A stretch of DNA of 51,342 nt from Plectonema cf. radiosum LEGE 06105 (GTDB taxonomy: Bacteria; Cyanobacteriota; Cyanobacteriia; Cyanobacteriales; Nostocaceae): NCBI RefSeq assembly GCF_015207665.1, contig NZ_JADEWL010000034.1:1-51342 (forward strand), written 5' to 3'. This document shows, one piece after another, positions 26,485 to 36,211 of this stretch (positions within the stretch are counted from its first letter, which is position 1; the number at the start of each line of letters is the position of its first letter). Made by a program: the position numbers and the translations under genes. The notes beneath the pieces are model-generated. The model ran no database searches and was not told where the DNA came from. It saw only the letters and a program-made list of their open reading frames with translations.

Positions 26485-27576
26485 CTAAACAATAAATCTC
26501 TCTGTAATATTTGCATCTCCTAAAGCAACCTGAATGTTGAATTTATCTCCTAATTCAGCAGTAAATTTAAACTGAATATAGTTATCTTTATTTCTAGATT
26601 GTACTGTAAAAAACGAGTTTCCCTCTGCATCTAAACCGCTGAGTTGTAATCCTAGGGGAAGATGAATTTTACCACCTCCCGGATATACTCTAATTAAAAT
26701 TGCCAAGCTTTCATCCGGTTTGGGTAAAATTGCCACCATCAAAGCCACAGCATTTTGATCAAAGTGTATACCCAAGTCAATTGCTTTTCTGATTCCTCCT
26801 GCGGGATTTTGTGGATTTATTTCCCAAAGTAATTCGGCGGCTTTCCAGCGAATTTCTTCATTGTGAGTATTTTTTAATAGATGAATTAAAGCTTTTTCAG
26901 AATCGGAATCAACTTTAGTTATCTCATCTTGGCTAGAATATAATTCTGTTACTATATCTTCCATTTTCTCAGAATTCGCAATTTTAGGAGAAATATCTGC
27001 AAATACAAAAAGAGGATTAATTGTTCGTTTATCTATGATTTCTTGAATATTTCGCCAGTTTGTATCAATCGCATTTTCTAACCATCTATTTAACTGGATT
27101 ACAGTTTGATTAGAATGTAGAAGTTCAAATAAATTATCTAAAGATTGCAACTTGTTAAGATTAAGCATAGTGCTGTTAACTTGCGGCACAAATCCGAGTA
27201 AATTTCCTTGTTTACAATCTTCATCAAGCTGCACTACAACATAACCAATACGGTTATTCCAGACATCTTGAGGAACGTAACAAGTATCATTACCTTTTAA
27301 TATTGAACGACATTCTAAATGTCCCTTTTCTGGTAAATTTAAGTCCGCAATATTAGTACTTAATCGAGCAACAGTATTCCAGCTATAACTCTGTTCTAAT
27401 GAAGTCGCTATGTCTAACATTTGTAAATAGTTATTAGTTACTAATACAGCCAAAGTATTATGGTAAACTTGCTTGGCTTTTTCGGGATTTGATTGTTCTT
27501 GAGCAAATTTATTTGCCTGATTTCGCTCAGATTGAGTAATCGGAATAGAAATGATTAGCTGTTCTGTTGATATCAT
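26485..27576 (-). CDS. DUF1822 family protein
   Basis: This 363-aa protein has no membrane segment. The N-terminal pattern ISIPITQSERNQANKFAQEQ followed by NPEKAKQVYHNTLAVLVTNNYLQMLDIAT is that of cyanobacterial DUF1822 proteins. The C-terminal part is beta-rich with LAILIRVYPGGGKIHLPLGL, also shared by the family. The function is unknown. From general recall, DUF1822 genes lie next to CHAT or sigma-factor-like genes in other cyanobacteria, as here; the gap to the upstream sigma-like gene is 27 bp, so the two are probably co-transcribed. Confidence 0.85.
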   Translation of the reverse strand: MISTEQLIISIPITQSERNQANKFAQEQSNPEKAKQVYHNTLAVLVTNNYLQMLDIATSLEQSYSWNTVARLSTNIADLNLPEKGHLECRSILKGNDTCYVPQDVWNNRIGYVVVQLDEDCKQGNLLGFVPQVNSTMLNLNKLQSLDNLFELLHSNQTVIQLNRWLENAIDTNWRNIQEIIDKRTINPLFVFADISPKIANSEKMEDIVTELYSSQDEITKVDSDSEKALIHLLKNTHNEEIRWKAAELLWEINPQNPAGGIRKAIDLGIHFDQNAVALMVAILPKPDESLAILIRVYPGGGKIHLPLGLQLSGLDAEGNSFFTVQSRNKDNYIQFKFTAELGDKFNIQVALGDANITERFIV

Positions 27577-27603
27577 CAGTAAATACCGTAAAAATAACTT
27601 TTG

Positions 27604-28251
27604 CTACGTGTCTATATATCCTTGTTCTCTGCCAAAAGCTAGCAGACAAGGAAGACATTTGTGGTTGTAAAAATGATTGAGAGTACTTTCTCTTTTCCCA
27701 AATTTTTCCGCTAATTCACGCCAAGTTTTTGCATCAGGAGGTAGTTTATATTTGAGCAATACTTGACAGTTAATATGCGGAAATGAACGAATATGAAGAC
27801 GACGTAATTCACTACCTTGTGTTTCAATCCATTCTAGAGTTTCTTCTAAAATTGGTTGCGGTTTGTCAGGTGCAGGTAACTTATCAATTGGATCTATCGG
27901 ATTTGATTCTTCAGATTTTAAATTAGCTGCTTTAATTTTCATTTCTTCAGCTATTTGTTGCCGAATATCTAAAAGTCTATACTTTAGATGGACATTAAAC
28001 CAAGTAATTACATTCGCTTGAGATGCATCATATTTATGAATATTTTTGCAAAACCAAAACCAAGTTTGTTGTAATCCATCTTCATAATATTGCTCCCGAA
28101 TATCGCTACCTTTCCAAATTTTTCCTGAGTGCTGCATTTGAGAAATCAATTGATTTAACAATCGCTGTCGTTTCAGGCTACCATTCGGATGTTGACAAAC
28201 TTCTGTTGCTAATTTATTTAGCTGCCCGTTTAAATCTTCAGAATGTGTCAT
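27604..28251 (-). CDS. Sigma-70-like protein
   Basis: The protein is 215 aa from ATG 28251 (MTHSEDLNGQ). A longer frame to ATG 28347 adds 32 residues that do not look conserved, and neither start has a clear RBS. Region 2-like sequence is DGLQQTWFWFCKNIHKYD with ANVITWFNVHLKYRLLD (about 68-105); a C-terminal helix-turn-helix of region 4 type reads TWRELAEKFGKRESTLNHFY. The linker is longer than in ordinary ECF factors and holds a Pro-rich stretch. It probably controls expression of this cluster or acts as a diverged regulator. The -10-binding residues are not obviously intact, so real sigma activity is unproven. Confidence 0.75.
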   Translation of the reverse strand: MTHSEDLNGQLNKLATEVCQHPNGSLKRQRLLNQLISQMQHSGKIWKGSDIREQYYEDGLQQTWFWFCKNIHKYDASQANVITWFNVHLKYRLLDIRQQIAEEMKIKAANLKSEESNPIDPIDKLPAPDKPQPILEETLEWIETQGSELRRLHIRSFPHINCQVLLKYKLPPDAKTWRELAEKFGKRESTLNHFYNHKCLPCLLAFGREQGYIDT

Positions 28252-28555
28252 ATGCGTAATGCTAATATGTGACAGAAAAACGATTGATATATCGGGTGTT
28301 GCTCTAACACAGCTGCTCCTACAATGATTTTGAATTGTCTGCTTCATTAGGTTGTCAGATGTAAATTCAAAAATCCGCTCAATTCTTTACAAAACTTTAC
28401 ATTTAGATATAGATAGGGAATAGTTTTATAACTGAGTGGTAATTATATAAATCATCAAGGCTTAACTACTTATCACGTCTCCCAAGGATTTCAAAATCAC
28501 GCAAAATCATTTTCATACATCTTTTCAGCAACGCCCAAAATTATATATTTTTTTA

Positions 28556-28595
28556 ACGCAGAGGAGCGCAAAGGAAGGCGCGGAGGTACGCAGAG
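28556..28595. repeat. Dispersed ACGCAGAGG...ACGCAGAG repeat
   Basis: ACGCAGAGGAGCGCAAAGGA and GGTACGCAGAG form a direct repeat of a common cyanobacterial intergenic element. Related tracts occur at 15464-15482 and 40571-40600. It lies just downstream of the GT39-like gene end. Confidence 0.6.
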
Positions 28596-28613
28596 TTTTT
28601 TGTGCGGAATAAC

Positions 28614-30377
28614 CTAGTTGTTTTTTTGACAGCGATAAAGTTGATAAGGAATGCCGATACGATAATGTTGGTTAGTGTCGATGTTGCAAGATAATGATGG
28701 AGAAACTTGAATTTGTTGGGGATAATCGTTTCGGATTCTTCCGGGTGCAAATATCCACAAATTAAGTTGAGAAATATTTTGATTGGGTAATTGGGAAAGG
28801 TTTTTAAAAACCGATTCTAATCCAACGGATTGATTAAAGAAAGCAAAATTATGATAATTTGATGCAGGAATATTGCTATTTTGAAAACTCTTAACTTCCC
28901 TTTCCAAACCCAAAGCAAAACTTAAACCCAAAGCCACATCTTGATAATTACGATATGCCATTACAGCCATTAAAGGAACAGTTGGTTGTTGGTAAATATT
29001 TTGTGCTACTTGTTGGGGTAAATATGGTTTTTGAAAAGCTAAGTCAGATACTACGAATAGACAGCTAATAAAGCTAGTTAATAAAACGATTGGTAAGAAT
29101 AATTTTTGAGTGCTAAATTTGAGAATATTTTGTTTTGTTAGAGAATTTTCAGCGAACAAAATAATCCGACTACTATTGTTTTCAGAAATCAAAGCGGCTG
29201 CAATTAAAGCGCTGAAGCTGGGATAATAAATGAAATTATAACGGGGTGCGACTGTAATATCTTTACCGAATATGTAAGAAATCGCCAAGATTCCTAACAA
29301 TACGAAAGTTGTAAAACTCAATAAAGTTAAAGTAGGTAAACGAGTTTGTGGTTCTTTTAACAAAAACTTAATTCCTCGAAATACTTTCCATCCCAACCAA
29401 CCCGCAAATAATAACATTAACAAACCAGAAATAATTGTTATTGGTAAAGGCTGTTTTTCTACTGGTAGAATAACTACCATGATAATCCAATTAATCAAAG
29501 TTTGATATAGCGGTTCAATGTGTTGAGGAATAGGTAACCAATTGGTTTCGGAACGATTTAAATGATTTTGCATTACCCGAAACCAGGGAATTAAGCTAAT
29601 CAAAACTACACTATTAGATAAAATCATTGTTAGCAAAACTTTTCGGATTTTGAGAATTTTCAGCTTTCTCCAAATCAACAGCACTAAAGTTGCAACTTGA
29701 GCGATAAAGACAATAATGCAAAAATAGTGAATATAAATACTGATAATATTAATCATTGTCCATGACAGCCAAACCCAAATCCTGATCTTAATTTGCTGTG
29801 ATGCAAAAATATCTCGTTGAATTTGTATAAGTGCTAACAAAGATAAACTTATTGTCAGCATTGGTAAAGTATAGTGTCGCGCTTCTTGGGATAAATAAAC
29901 CGCAAAAGGTGAAACAGCAACAATTGCAGCACCCATCAATCCAGCTTTACGGGAAAAAGCTAATCGGTTAAGAAAATATACCGTCACAACTAAAGTTACA
30001 CCAAACCATACAGATGGCGATCGCAATTTACTTACCCAATCATCTCCCAAGGGTTTCATCCATCCCAGAAGCCCATACATCCCGCAAAAAAACAGCGGTG
30101 GATGGGTAGAATCAGTAGCAATATTTTGAGCAATTTGACTACAACTTACCCCAGTTTGATAGGTAAAAACATCTCGCAAACTTTCCACAGAAAATACTAT
30201 ATCCAAAGGAATAGAACTATAATTTTTTCCTAAACTAAAGATAGCGGTGATAACTTCATCCATCCACAAAGGCTTAAGTTCCAAATTGCAAAAACGCAAA
30301 ATAATCGCGATGGCAATAAAAAAAGTTAAACCCAGATAATGTAAATAATGTAAATTAAATTTATGATTTGTCATCAT
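28614..30377 (-). CDS. GT39-like membrane glycosyltransferase
   Basis: The protein is 587 aa with at least ten transmembrane helices. The first loop carries LKPLWMDEV, matching the acidic catalytic loop of GT-C (dolichyl-phosphate-mannose-type, GT39) transferases. The segment FSRKAGLMGAAIVAVSPFAV and YLSQEARHYTLPMLTISLS also match PMT-like bacterial proteins. It probably moves a lipid-linked sugar onto a lipid or protein at the outer face of the membrane; the acceptor is unknown. The C-terminal ~120 residues are soluble and probably outside. It is divergent from the helicase gene. Confidence 0.83.
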   Translation of the reverse strand: MMTNHKFNLHYLHYLGLTFFIAIAIILRFCNLELKPLWMDEVITAIFSLGKNYSSIPLDIVFSVESLRDVFTYQTGVSCSQIAQNIATDSTHPPLFFCGMYGLLGWMKPLGDDWVSKLRSPSVWFGVTLVVTVYFLNRLAFSRKAGLMGAAIVAVSPFAVYLSQEARHYTLPMLTISLSLLALIQIQRDIFASQQIKIRIWVWLSWTMINIISIYIHYFCIIVFIAQVATLVLLIWRKLKILKIRKVLLTMILSNSVVLISLIPWFRVMQNHLNRSETNWLPIPQHIEPLYQTLINWIIMVVILPVEKQPLPITIISGLLMLLFAGWLGWKVFRGIKFLLKEPQTRLPTLTLLSFTTFVLLGILAISYIFGKDITVAPRYNFIYYPSFSALIAAALISENNSSRIILFAENSLTKQNILKFSTQKLFLPIVLLTSFISCLFVVSDLAFQKPYLPQQVAQNIYQQPTVPLMAVMAYRNYQDVALGLSFALGLEREVKSFQNSNIPASNYHNFAFFNQSVGLESVFKNLSQLPNQNISQLNLWIFAPGRIRNDYPQQIQVSPSLSCNIDTNQHYRIGIPYQLYRCQKNN

Positions 30378-30684
30378 TGAATTATGAAATAATTGAGGAA
30401 ATGATTTGTCTATTCAAATAAACCTCAATGTTTTTATCAGTAAGTAAAAGCAGACTGTAAAGTTTATTTAGCAAGGATTTTAGGATTATGAGCTTGAAAA
30501 AGATAGGTGCTTTTTATACATTTTCAGCAAACCAACAATTAGGTTGCCATGATGTTGTTATTGAGAAATTAGGCAATAATAACCTGCATACAAACTTATA
30601 ACTTTTTATGTAACAATAGCTGCTTGTAACCCACATATCACCCCTAGCTTTTGAATATATAAAATCTATAATATAAATTCGCAT
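30378..30684. other. Divergent intergenic region
   Basis: This 307-bp AT-rich region holds the promoters of the GT39-like and helicase genes. I see no array, hairpin or small ORF worth calling. Confidence 0.4.
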
Positions 30685-33105
30685 ATGTCAGACACTAATT
30701 CCATCTATCCAGTGCCAGATAATCCTTTGTCAGTAGCAAAATTACCGACGTTGCACACATCTAATTCCCGTGAAGCCGCAATTGCAAATATCCGTAATTC
30801 TTTACGTTGCGGACAACAACAAATGGCTGACTGGAAAAGTGGTCCTTTAGCAGTTTCTGCGGTACCCGGTGCCGGTAAATCTACAGGGATGGCTGCTGCT
30901 GCGGCAATTGCCATCGCCCGTCAGTACCAAAATCATAACTCTCTACGTCCCCAAATTCGCCGTCAATTAGTAGTTGTCACTTTCACTCGTTCCGCTGCTG
31001 CTAATATTAAAGCCAAAATCCGTAAATACCTCAGAGAAGGTTTATCTTTACCTCAAACGGGTTTTGTAGTATATACCTTGCACGGTTTAGCATTAAATAT
31101 TGCCAGCCGTCATCCCCAATTATCCGGTTTAGAACTAGACTACGTAACATTAATTACCCCAAATCAAAGTCACCGCTTCATCCGTACCGCAGTGGAGAGA
31201 TGGATTACCAGCAATCCTCGACTGTATGCAAAATTGATGGAAGGTATGCAATTTGACGGAGAAGAAACAGAAAGATTGCGTCGTCAATCGGTTTTACGCA
31301 CAGAAGTATTACCAGAATTAGCAACAACGGTAATTCATGAAGCCAAAAGTTCGGGAATGTTACCCGAAGACTTACATCAATTAAGCGAGCAAAGCACCGA
31401 TGCATATGAAGTTTTGAAAATTGCCGCCGGATTATACGAACAATATCAGAACTTGATGCGCGATCGCGATTTTATTGATTACGATGACATGATATTAGCA
31501 GCATTGCGAGTATTAGACAACGAAAGCGCCAGAAAAATCGAGCAAAATCAAGTTTTCGCAGTATTTGAAGACGAAGCACAGGATTCCAGTCCACTTCAGA
31601 CAAAGTTGTTGGAAATATTAGCTAGTGAAGGAGAGAGGGAAAGCTCACTTCCAATTACCAATTACCAATTACCAATTACCAATTCCCAAATTAATTTAAT
31701 CCGTGTTGGTGACCCGAATCAAGCGATTAATTCTACTTTTACTCCCGCCGATCCAATTTATTTTCGTCAATTTTGCCAAGAATGCGATTCTCAAGGACTT
31801 TTGGCGACTATGAATCAAGCCGGTCGCAGTAGTAGAATTATTATCGAAACTGCAAACTTTGCCCTCGAATGGGTAAACAGCCTCTACCAAAAACACCAAA
31901 AAACCCACACACAATCCTCCCCCCATCTTCCCCTCCCATTCCGCAATCAAAGAATCCTGAGTGTTGACTTCAATGATCCGCAACCAAATGCGAACCCCGC
32001 AGCAGTGGGAAGAGGAGTTGAAATTTATACTCCTAGAGACATTCATCACACCGTTGAATTACTGTCAAAGAGAATCATCGAACTATTTCCCCAAGACAAT
32101 GAAAACAACGGTAGTGCAGCGATATTAGTCAGAGAAAATCGTCAGGGAACATGGTTAAGTGAAGCACTCAGACCAATTTGTAAACAGCATAATATTTCAC
32201 TTTATGACGTAGGAGAACAAGACCGACATTCTCATGTACCAGAAGAAATATTGGCAATTTTACAATTTTGCGATCGCCCTCATTCTGCCGATTTTCTCAA
32301 AGCAGCATTAGGAGTGTTAGTCAAAAGAAGATTAATTGAACCCCAAGATTTAAATGCTTTAGCTTCCTTACCCGAAGAATTCTTATATCCTTCTCCCCTA
32401 GCACCACTACAAACCGAAGCCGTTAAAAAAGCCGGTGATTTGTGCCGAGATTTACTCAACGCTCGTTTAGAATTACCTCTTTATCAGTTAATATCATTTA
32501 TTGCTTTAAAGCTAGAGTATCAACAAGCAGAATTAGCCACCGCAGATAAACTTTCAGAAAGAATTAATCAGCAAATTTTCGGTAACATTTCCATGGGGAC
32601 AATGTTGGTAGTACTCAGCGAAATCGTCAGTTCCGAACGCTTTGAACCAGTAGACACCGAAGACTCAGAAGCCCGTTATACAAGACGTAATCAACTGACA
32701 ATCATCACCATGCATAAAGCCAAAGGTTTGGATTGGGATTACGTATTTTTACCCTTTTTACACGAAAACTTAATACCAGGTAAATTTTGGGTACCACCGC
32801 AAAGAAAATTCCTGGGTGACTTTACCTTATCAGAAGTAGCCCGCGCTCAAATCCGTGCTGCATTGCATGGAGAAAGAACCTTACCCGACGTAACCGCAGC
32901 ATGGGAACAAGCAAAACATTTGAAAATCGCTGAAGAATACCGTTTATTTTATGTTGCCATGACGCGAGCCAAACGTTTGCTGTGGATATCAGCAGCCCAA
33001 GAAGCACCTTTTACCTGGAGTAAACCAAATAATTTGCAAAAACAACCAGCTTCTCCGGTATTTAATGCCTTGAAGCGAGAGTTTACTGAGTGTGTGGTGG
33101 GGTAA
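30685..33105 (+). CDS. UvrD/PcrA-like ATP-dependent helicase
   Basis: This 806-aa superfamily 1 helicase has motif I VPGAGKST (60-67), motif Ia VVTFTRSAAANIKAKI, IYDDMI-like DYDDMI, Walker B FEDEAQD, motif III VGDPNQAIN, motif IV NQAGRSSRIIIETANF, motif V ITMHKAKGLDWDYVFLP and motif VI EEYRLFYVAMTRAK. It likely unwinds DNA during repair; no nuclease domain is seen. Between motifs II and III a translated heptamer array gives a duplicated LPITNYQ/LPITNSQ (about residues 323-336) that is unusual in helicases. A further low-complexity stretch (KHQKTHTQSSPHLPLP) lies near residue 405. Confidence 0.9.
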   Translation: MSDTNSIYPVPDNPLSVAKLPTLHTSNSREAAIANIRNSLRCGQQQMADWKSGPLAVSAVPGAGKSTGMAAAAAIAIARQYQNHNSLRPQIRRQLVVVTFTRSAAANIKAKIRKYLREGLSLPQTGFVVYTLHGLALNIASRHPQLSGLELDYVTLITPNQSHRFIRTAVERWITSNPRLYAKLMEGMQFDGEETERLRRQSVLRTEVLPELATTVIHEAKSSGMLPEDLHQLSEQSTDAYEVLKIAAGLYEQYQNLMRDRDFIDYDDMILAALRVLDNESARKIEQNQVFAVFEDEAQDSSPLQTKLLEILASEGERESSLPITNYQLPITNSQINLIRVGDPNQAINSTFTPADPIYFRQFCQECDSQGLLATMNQAGRSSRIIIETANFALEWVNSLYQKHQKTHTQSSPHLPLPFRNQRILSVDFNDPQPNANPAAVGRGVEIYTPRDIHHTVELLSKRIIELFPQDNENNGSAAILVRENRQGTWLSEALRPICKQHNISLYDVGEQDRHSHVPEEILAILQFCDRPHSADFLKAALGVLVKRRLIEPQDLNALASLPEEFLYPSPLAPLQTEAVKKAGDLCRDLLNARLELPLYQLISFIALKLEYQQAELATADKLSERINQQIFGNISMGTMLVVLSEIVSSERFEPVDTEDSEARYTRRNQLTIITMHKAKGLDWDYVFLPFLHENLIPGKFWVPPQRKFLGDFTLSEVARAQIRAALHGERTLPDVTAAWEQAKHLKIAEEYRLFYVAMTRAKRLLWISAAQEAPFTWSKPNNLQKQPASPVFNALKREFTECVVG
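31651..31687 (+). repeat. Heptamer array CCAATTA inside the helicase gene
   Basis: Five copies of CCAATTA (the last CCAATTC) lie within the open frame and are translated as LPITNYQ LPITNSQ. Three 7-bp units make one 21-bp coding period, so the frame stays open. Confidence 0.93.
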
Positions 33106-33151
33106 AGAAATCAGCCTTTAATATCAATTCGTGTTTACAGTTCCCTGTTCC

Positions 33152-33952
33152 TTACTCTATACTCGCAACCGAACCACCATCAACTCGATAATTCGCACCA
33201 AGCACAAAACTAGCTTGCTGGGAACACAAAAACGCAATTACCGCAGCTACTTCTTGGGCTTTTCCACGACGGTTTAATTCGAGATGAGGACGATTTTTTG
33301 ACAAAAATTGGGAAATTGCTTCTTCAAAACTAATGCCTTTTTCTTCCGCTTGCTGTTTCATCATCTTGTCTGTCATAGGAGTTGCAATGAATGCAGGAGA
33401 AACTGAATTTACCAACACACCATCTTTTCCGTAAGCTTTTGATAATCCTTTGGCTAAGTTGAGTACTCCGGCTTTCGCAGCACAATAAGGTAATTCTTCC
33501 GGGTAAGGTTGTAAAGCATCTTCGGAACTTATTAAAACGACTCTTCCCCAACCCTCTGCGCGCATCGATGGAATGAAAGCACGACAAACCCGTACTGCTG
33601 ACATCAAATCTACTTCAATTGCTTCGTGCCAATCTTCATCGGATATTTCGAGAAAATCTCCCGTTGCACCAGTAATTCCGGCTGCATTAACTAAAATATC
33701 AACTTTGCCAAAATGTTCTAAAATCTGATTTTTAGCAGCTTCAACTTGCTTGAGTTCTCTTAAATCTGCTTGCCAACCTTTTACTTCGCCGATTTTTCCA
33801 ACTTCCTCAGCCGCTTGTTTTAAATTATCGTCAGTTTTATCAATTAAAGCTAGTTTCACACCTTCAGCAGCGAGCAGTTTCGCTGTAGCCATACCAATAC
33901 CAGAATCACCACCAGTAATGACAGCAACTTTATCTTTAATCCCAAAATCCAT
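33152..33952 (-). CDS. Short-chain dehydrogenase/reductase
   Basis: This 266-aa NAD(P)H-dependent oxidoreductase of the classical SDR group has cofactor loop TGGDSGIG (13-20), NAAG, catalytic Ser in VLISSED, and YCAAK (catalytic Tyr and Lys). The C-terminal substrate loop includes a Lys/Glu-rich stretch. The Asp at the end of the second strand (LIDKTD) suggests a preference for NAD(H). The substrate is not predictable. It lies leftward, convergent with the helicase. Confidence 0.9.
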   Translation of the reverse strand: MDFGIKDKVAVITGGDSGIGMATAKLLAAEGVKLALIDKTDDNLKQAAEEVGKIGEVKGWQADLRELKQVEAAKNQILEHFGKVDILVNAAGITGATGDFLEISDEDWHEAIEVDLMSAVRVCRAFIPSMRAEGWGRVVLISSEDALQPYPEELPYCAAKAGVLNLAKGLSKAYGKDGVLVNSVSPAFIATPMTDKMMKQQAEEKGISFEEAISQFLSKNRPHLELNRRGKAQEVAAVIAFLCSQQASFVLGANYRVDGGSVASIE

Positions 33953-33954
33953 AA

Positions 33955-34000
33955 TAAATCAATTATCAACTAACAGTTATCAATTATCAGTTAATAGTTT
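33955..34000. repeat. Short heptamer-like array (ATCAATTATCA / CAGTTATCA)
   Basis: Degenerate TATCAAT, TATCAGT and AACAGTT units lie directly upstream of the SDR gene start. Confidence 0.7.
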
Positions 34001-34105
34001 TGATATTGTTATCGCTCTGGAGTTTTATTTTTTTGGTGGTGTGGAACAAGGATTTACATAACTTTTGATAGTTGAATTTTTCTTGTTGTTAGGGTTTTGA
34101 TGAAA

Positions 34106-35305
34106 CTATATTTTGTTTTCGCGATAAATAAAGTTAGTGGAAATAATGCATCCGAAGACAAGTGAAAATGCGATCGCACTCATGAAAGCCGCGAATTGTG
34201 GTGTAATCCCTTGGGGTTGATTAAACACCGAACCAAAAATACTCATAGCTAAGCCAACACCACCAAAATACATTCCGATACCCAATCCTCCACGATGGGG
34301 TGGAACCATTTCTAAAGCGAAGGGAATTGTACCGTTCAAAACGAAGCTAATCCCAATTGCCAAAAAAGCAAGAATTACTACATTCGCACCAACAAAAGGT
34401 AGCAATAACATTAATAAGATAGCCGCACAAATACCACCAAGCATAGCGTTACGATTACCAATTTTAGAAGCAATCAAACCAGCAGGTAAAGCCGCAAAAG
34501 CCACAGCAATACCGAATATCACCATTTGTAACTGGATATTATCGCTCGAATCCTGAAGTTTCAAAAATTTACCTACTCCATCAAACAATGAGCGATAACC
34601 CCAAGCAAAACTACCACCTAAAACAAAAATTAGTCCCAATGCTGGAATTGATATTGGTAAAGGTGATGCTGCTTGATGTTTATCAACTGGTTCTTGCGAT
34701 ACAATTTGCGGAGGATGGATAAATCTTAATACAGCTGCTGAACCTAATAGCACAAAAGAACCAAAAGCAAAAGTAATAATCGGACCAAAACTAAGCAGTA
34801 AATCATTAGCAGCAATTCTAAAAGAACCGATAGTTCCACCAATTAACGTCAGTACGCTGGCAGCCATTGGTAAACTTTTTGGCATTGCATACCGTCCCAA
34901 CAAAGACAGCACCGGACTGCGAAATACAGTCATAGCCAAAGCCCAAGCGACTACTAGTACTGGCAAAATAAATTTTAATACTGTTGTCGGTGGAACAAAA
35001 GTAACAACACATGGAATAGCAATAAACAAAGCTGAGGAAAGCAACACCCCAACTGTAATAAAAGGGAAACGGCTAGCAAACCAACGTTGATTTTGATCGG
35101 AAAGGGAACCCATCACAGGTTCCATGAATACAGCTAAAGCATTTTCTAAAATTAGCAGACTTATCGCCAAAGATTGAGAGAAACCGAATTGTACTAATAA
35201 TTTAGGTAAATAAAAATTGTAAATTACCCAGCTAAGTGTAATTGCTCCCTGTACCATCGCTAAACCGAAAACCTGCAACCATAAGACTTGTTTGCTGTTA
35301 TTCAT
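34106..35305 (-). CDS. MFS transporter
   Basis: This 399-aa membrane protein has about twelve predicted helices and the loop motif EPVMGSLSDQNQRWFASRFPF (loop 2-3), followed by a second half with ALPAGLIASKIGNRNAMLGG. The pattern resembles SLC45/sucrose-type or polysaccharide-related MFS members, but the substrate is unknown. The N-terminal MNNSKQVLWLQVFGLAMVQG is a natural start, and it is divergent from rpmI. Confidence 0.87.
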   Translation of the reverse strand: MNNSKQVLWLQVFGLAMVQGAITLSWVIYNFYLPKLLVQFGFSQSLAISLLILENALAVFMEPVMGSLSDQNQRWFASRFPFITVGVLLSSALFIAIPCVVTFVPPTTVLKFILPVLVVAWALAMTVFRSPVLSLLGRYAMPKSLPMAASVLTLIGGTIGSFRIAANDLLLSFGPIITFAFGSFVLLGSAAVLRFIHPPQIVSQEPVDKHQAASPLPISIPALGLIFVLGGSFAWGYRSLFDGVGKFLKLQDSSDNIQLQMVIFGIAVAFAALPAGLIASKIGNRNAMLGGICAAILLMLLLPFVGANVVILAFLAIGISFVLNGTIPFALEMVPPHRGGLGIGMYFGGVGLAMSIFGSVFNQPQGITPQFAAFMSAIAFSLVFGCIISTNFIYRENKI

Positions 35306-35465
35306 TTCCTATATACTATTCATCCTTAAAATAGTATTTGTTAAAACTATTATCAGAATAGTTGATCGGTTGGGTTGAGGAAAGTATTTTAACGTGGATT
35401 GGTCTACAATCTCTATTTCATCCATAAATTAGTAACTTAGTTTAGCTTTCGCTCTAATTACCAAC

Positions 35466-35471
35466 TATAAT
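35466..35471 (+). promoter_or_regulatory. Probable -10 box of the rpmI-rplT operon
   Basis: A perfect TATAAT lies 35 bp upstream of the rpmI ATG. The expected -35 position (about 35443-35448) reads TAGCTT, a weak match. AGAAGAAA upstream of the start is a purine-rich RBS. Confidence 0.5.
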
Positions 35472-35505
35472 ATGGGTTTGTGTTTAAGTATAGAAGCAGA
35501 AGAAA

Positions 35506-35703
35506 ATGCCTAAGCTAAAATCTCGTAAAGCTGCTGCGAAACGATTTCGTGCCACAGGTACTGGTAAAATCGTTCGTCGCAAAGCCTTCAAAAACCACAT
35601 TCTAGAAAAGAAGACTACCGCTAAAAAGCGTAATTTGTCCAAAGCTGTGATTGTTAACGATCGCGATGCCGATAATGTACGCGGTATGCTTCCATATTTG
35701 TAA
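35506..35703 (+). CDS. rpmI: 50S ribosomal protein L35
   Basis: This 65-aa, strongly basic protein has the classic L35 start [20 protein letters not shown] and the NHILEKK motif. It is the first gene of the rpmI-rplT pair, 49 bp upstream of rplT. infC, often linked in other bacteria, is absent here. Confidence 0.97.
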   Translation: MPKLKSRKAAAKRFRATGTGKIVRRKAFKNHILEKKTTAKKRNLSKAVIVNDRDADNVRGMLPYL

Positions 35704-35752
35704 ATCCTAAAATATTAGGAAACTATTGCCAAATTTCTGAGAAACTAAAACT

Positions 35753-36109
35753 ATGACTAGAGTCAAGCGCGGTAATGTAGCTCGCAAACGCCGCAAAAAA
35801 ATCCTTAAACTAGCTAAAGGCTTTCGTGGTTCTCATTCTACCTTATTTAGAACCGCTAACCAACAGGTAATGAAAGCCCTACGTCACGCTTATCGCGATC
35901 GCAAAAAACGCAAACGCGATTTCCGTCGTCTGTGGATTACTCGTATCAACGCTGCTATCCGTCAGCACGGTATGAGTTACAGTAAATTCATGGGCTATTT
36001 GAAAAAATCCAACATCGAAATTAATCGTAAAATGTTGGCTCAAATGGCGATTTTAGATCCCGATGGTTTTAGCAAAGTTGCCGAAATCGCCTCTCAAGCC
36101 AAAGGTTAA
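35753..36109 (+). CDS. rplT: 50S ribosomal protein L20
   Basis: This 118-aa protein starts [20 protein letters not shown] and contains [20 protein letters not shown], both diagnostic of L20, which is needed for early 50S assembly. It is co-transcribed with rpmI. In other bacteria L20 represses its own operon through mRNA folds; the short leader here shows nothing obvious of that sort. Confidence 0.97.
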   Translation: MTRVKRGNVARKRRKKILKLAKGFRGSHSTLFRTANQQVMKALRHAYRDRKKRKRDFRRLWITRINAAIRQHGMSYSKFMGYLKKSNIEINRKMLAQMAILDPDGFSKVAEIASQAKG

Positions 36110-36211
36110 CTATCAACACCCCAACAAATTTAAGATTTTAGATATCAAGGAAAATCCAAAATCCAAAATCTACTAACGGATGTATACGGATGTAACTACT
36201 GTTGCTCTTCT

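Noticed and set aside
31696-32049. 117-aa minus-strand frame within the helicase gene
   Set aside because: It is antisense to the conserved helicase motifs and has no support of its own.
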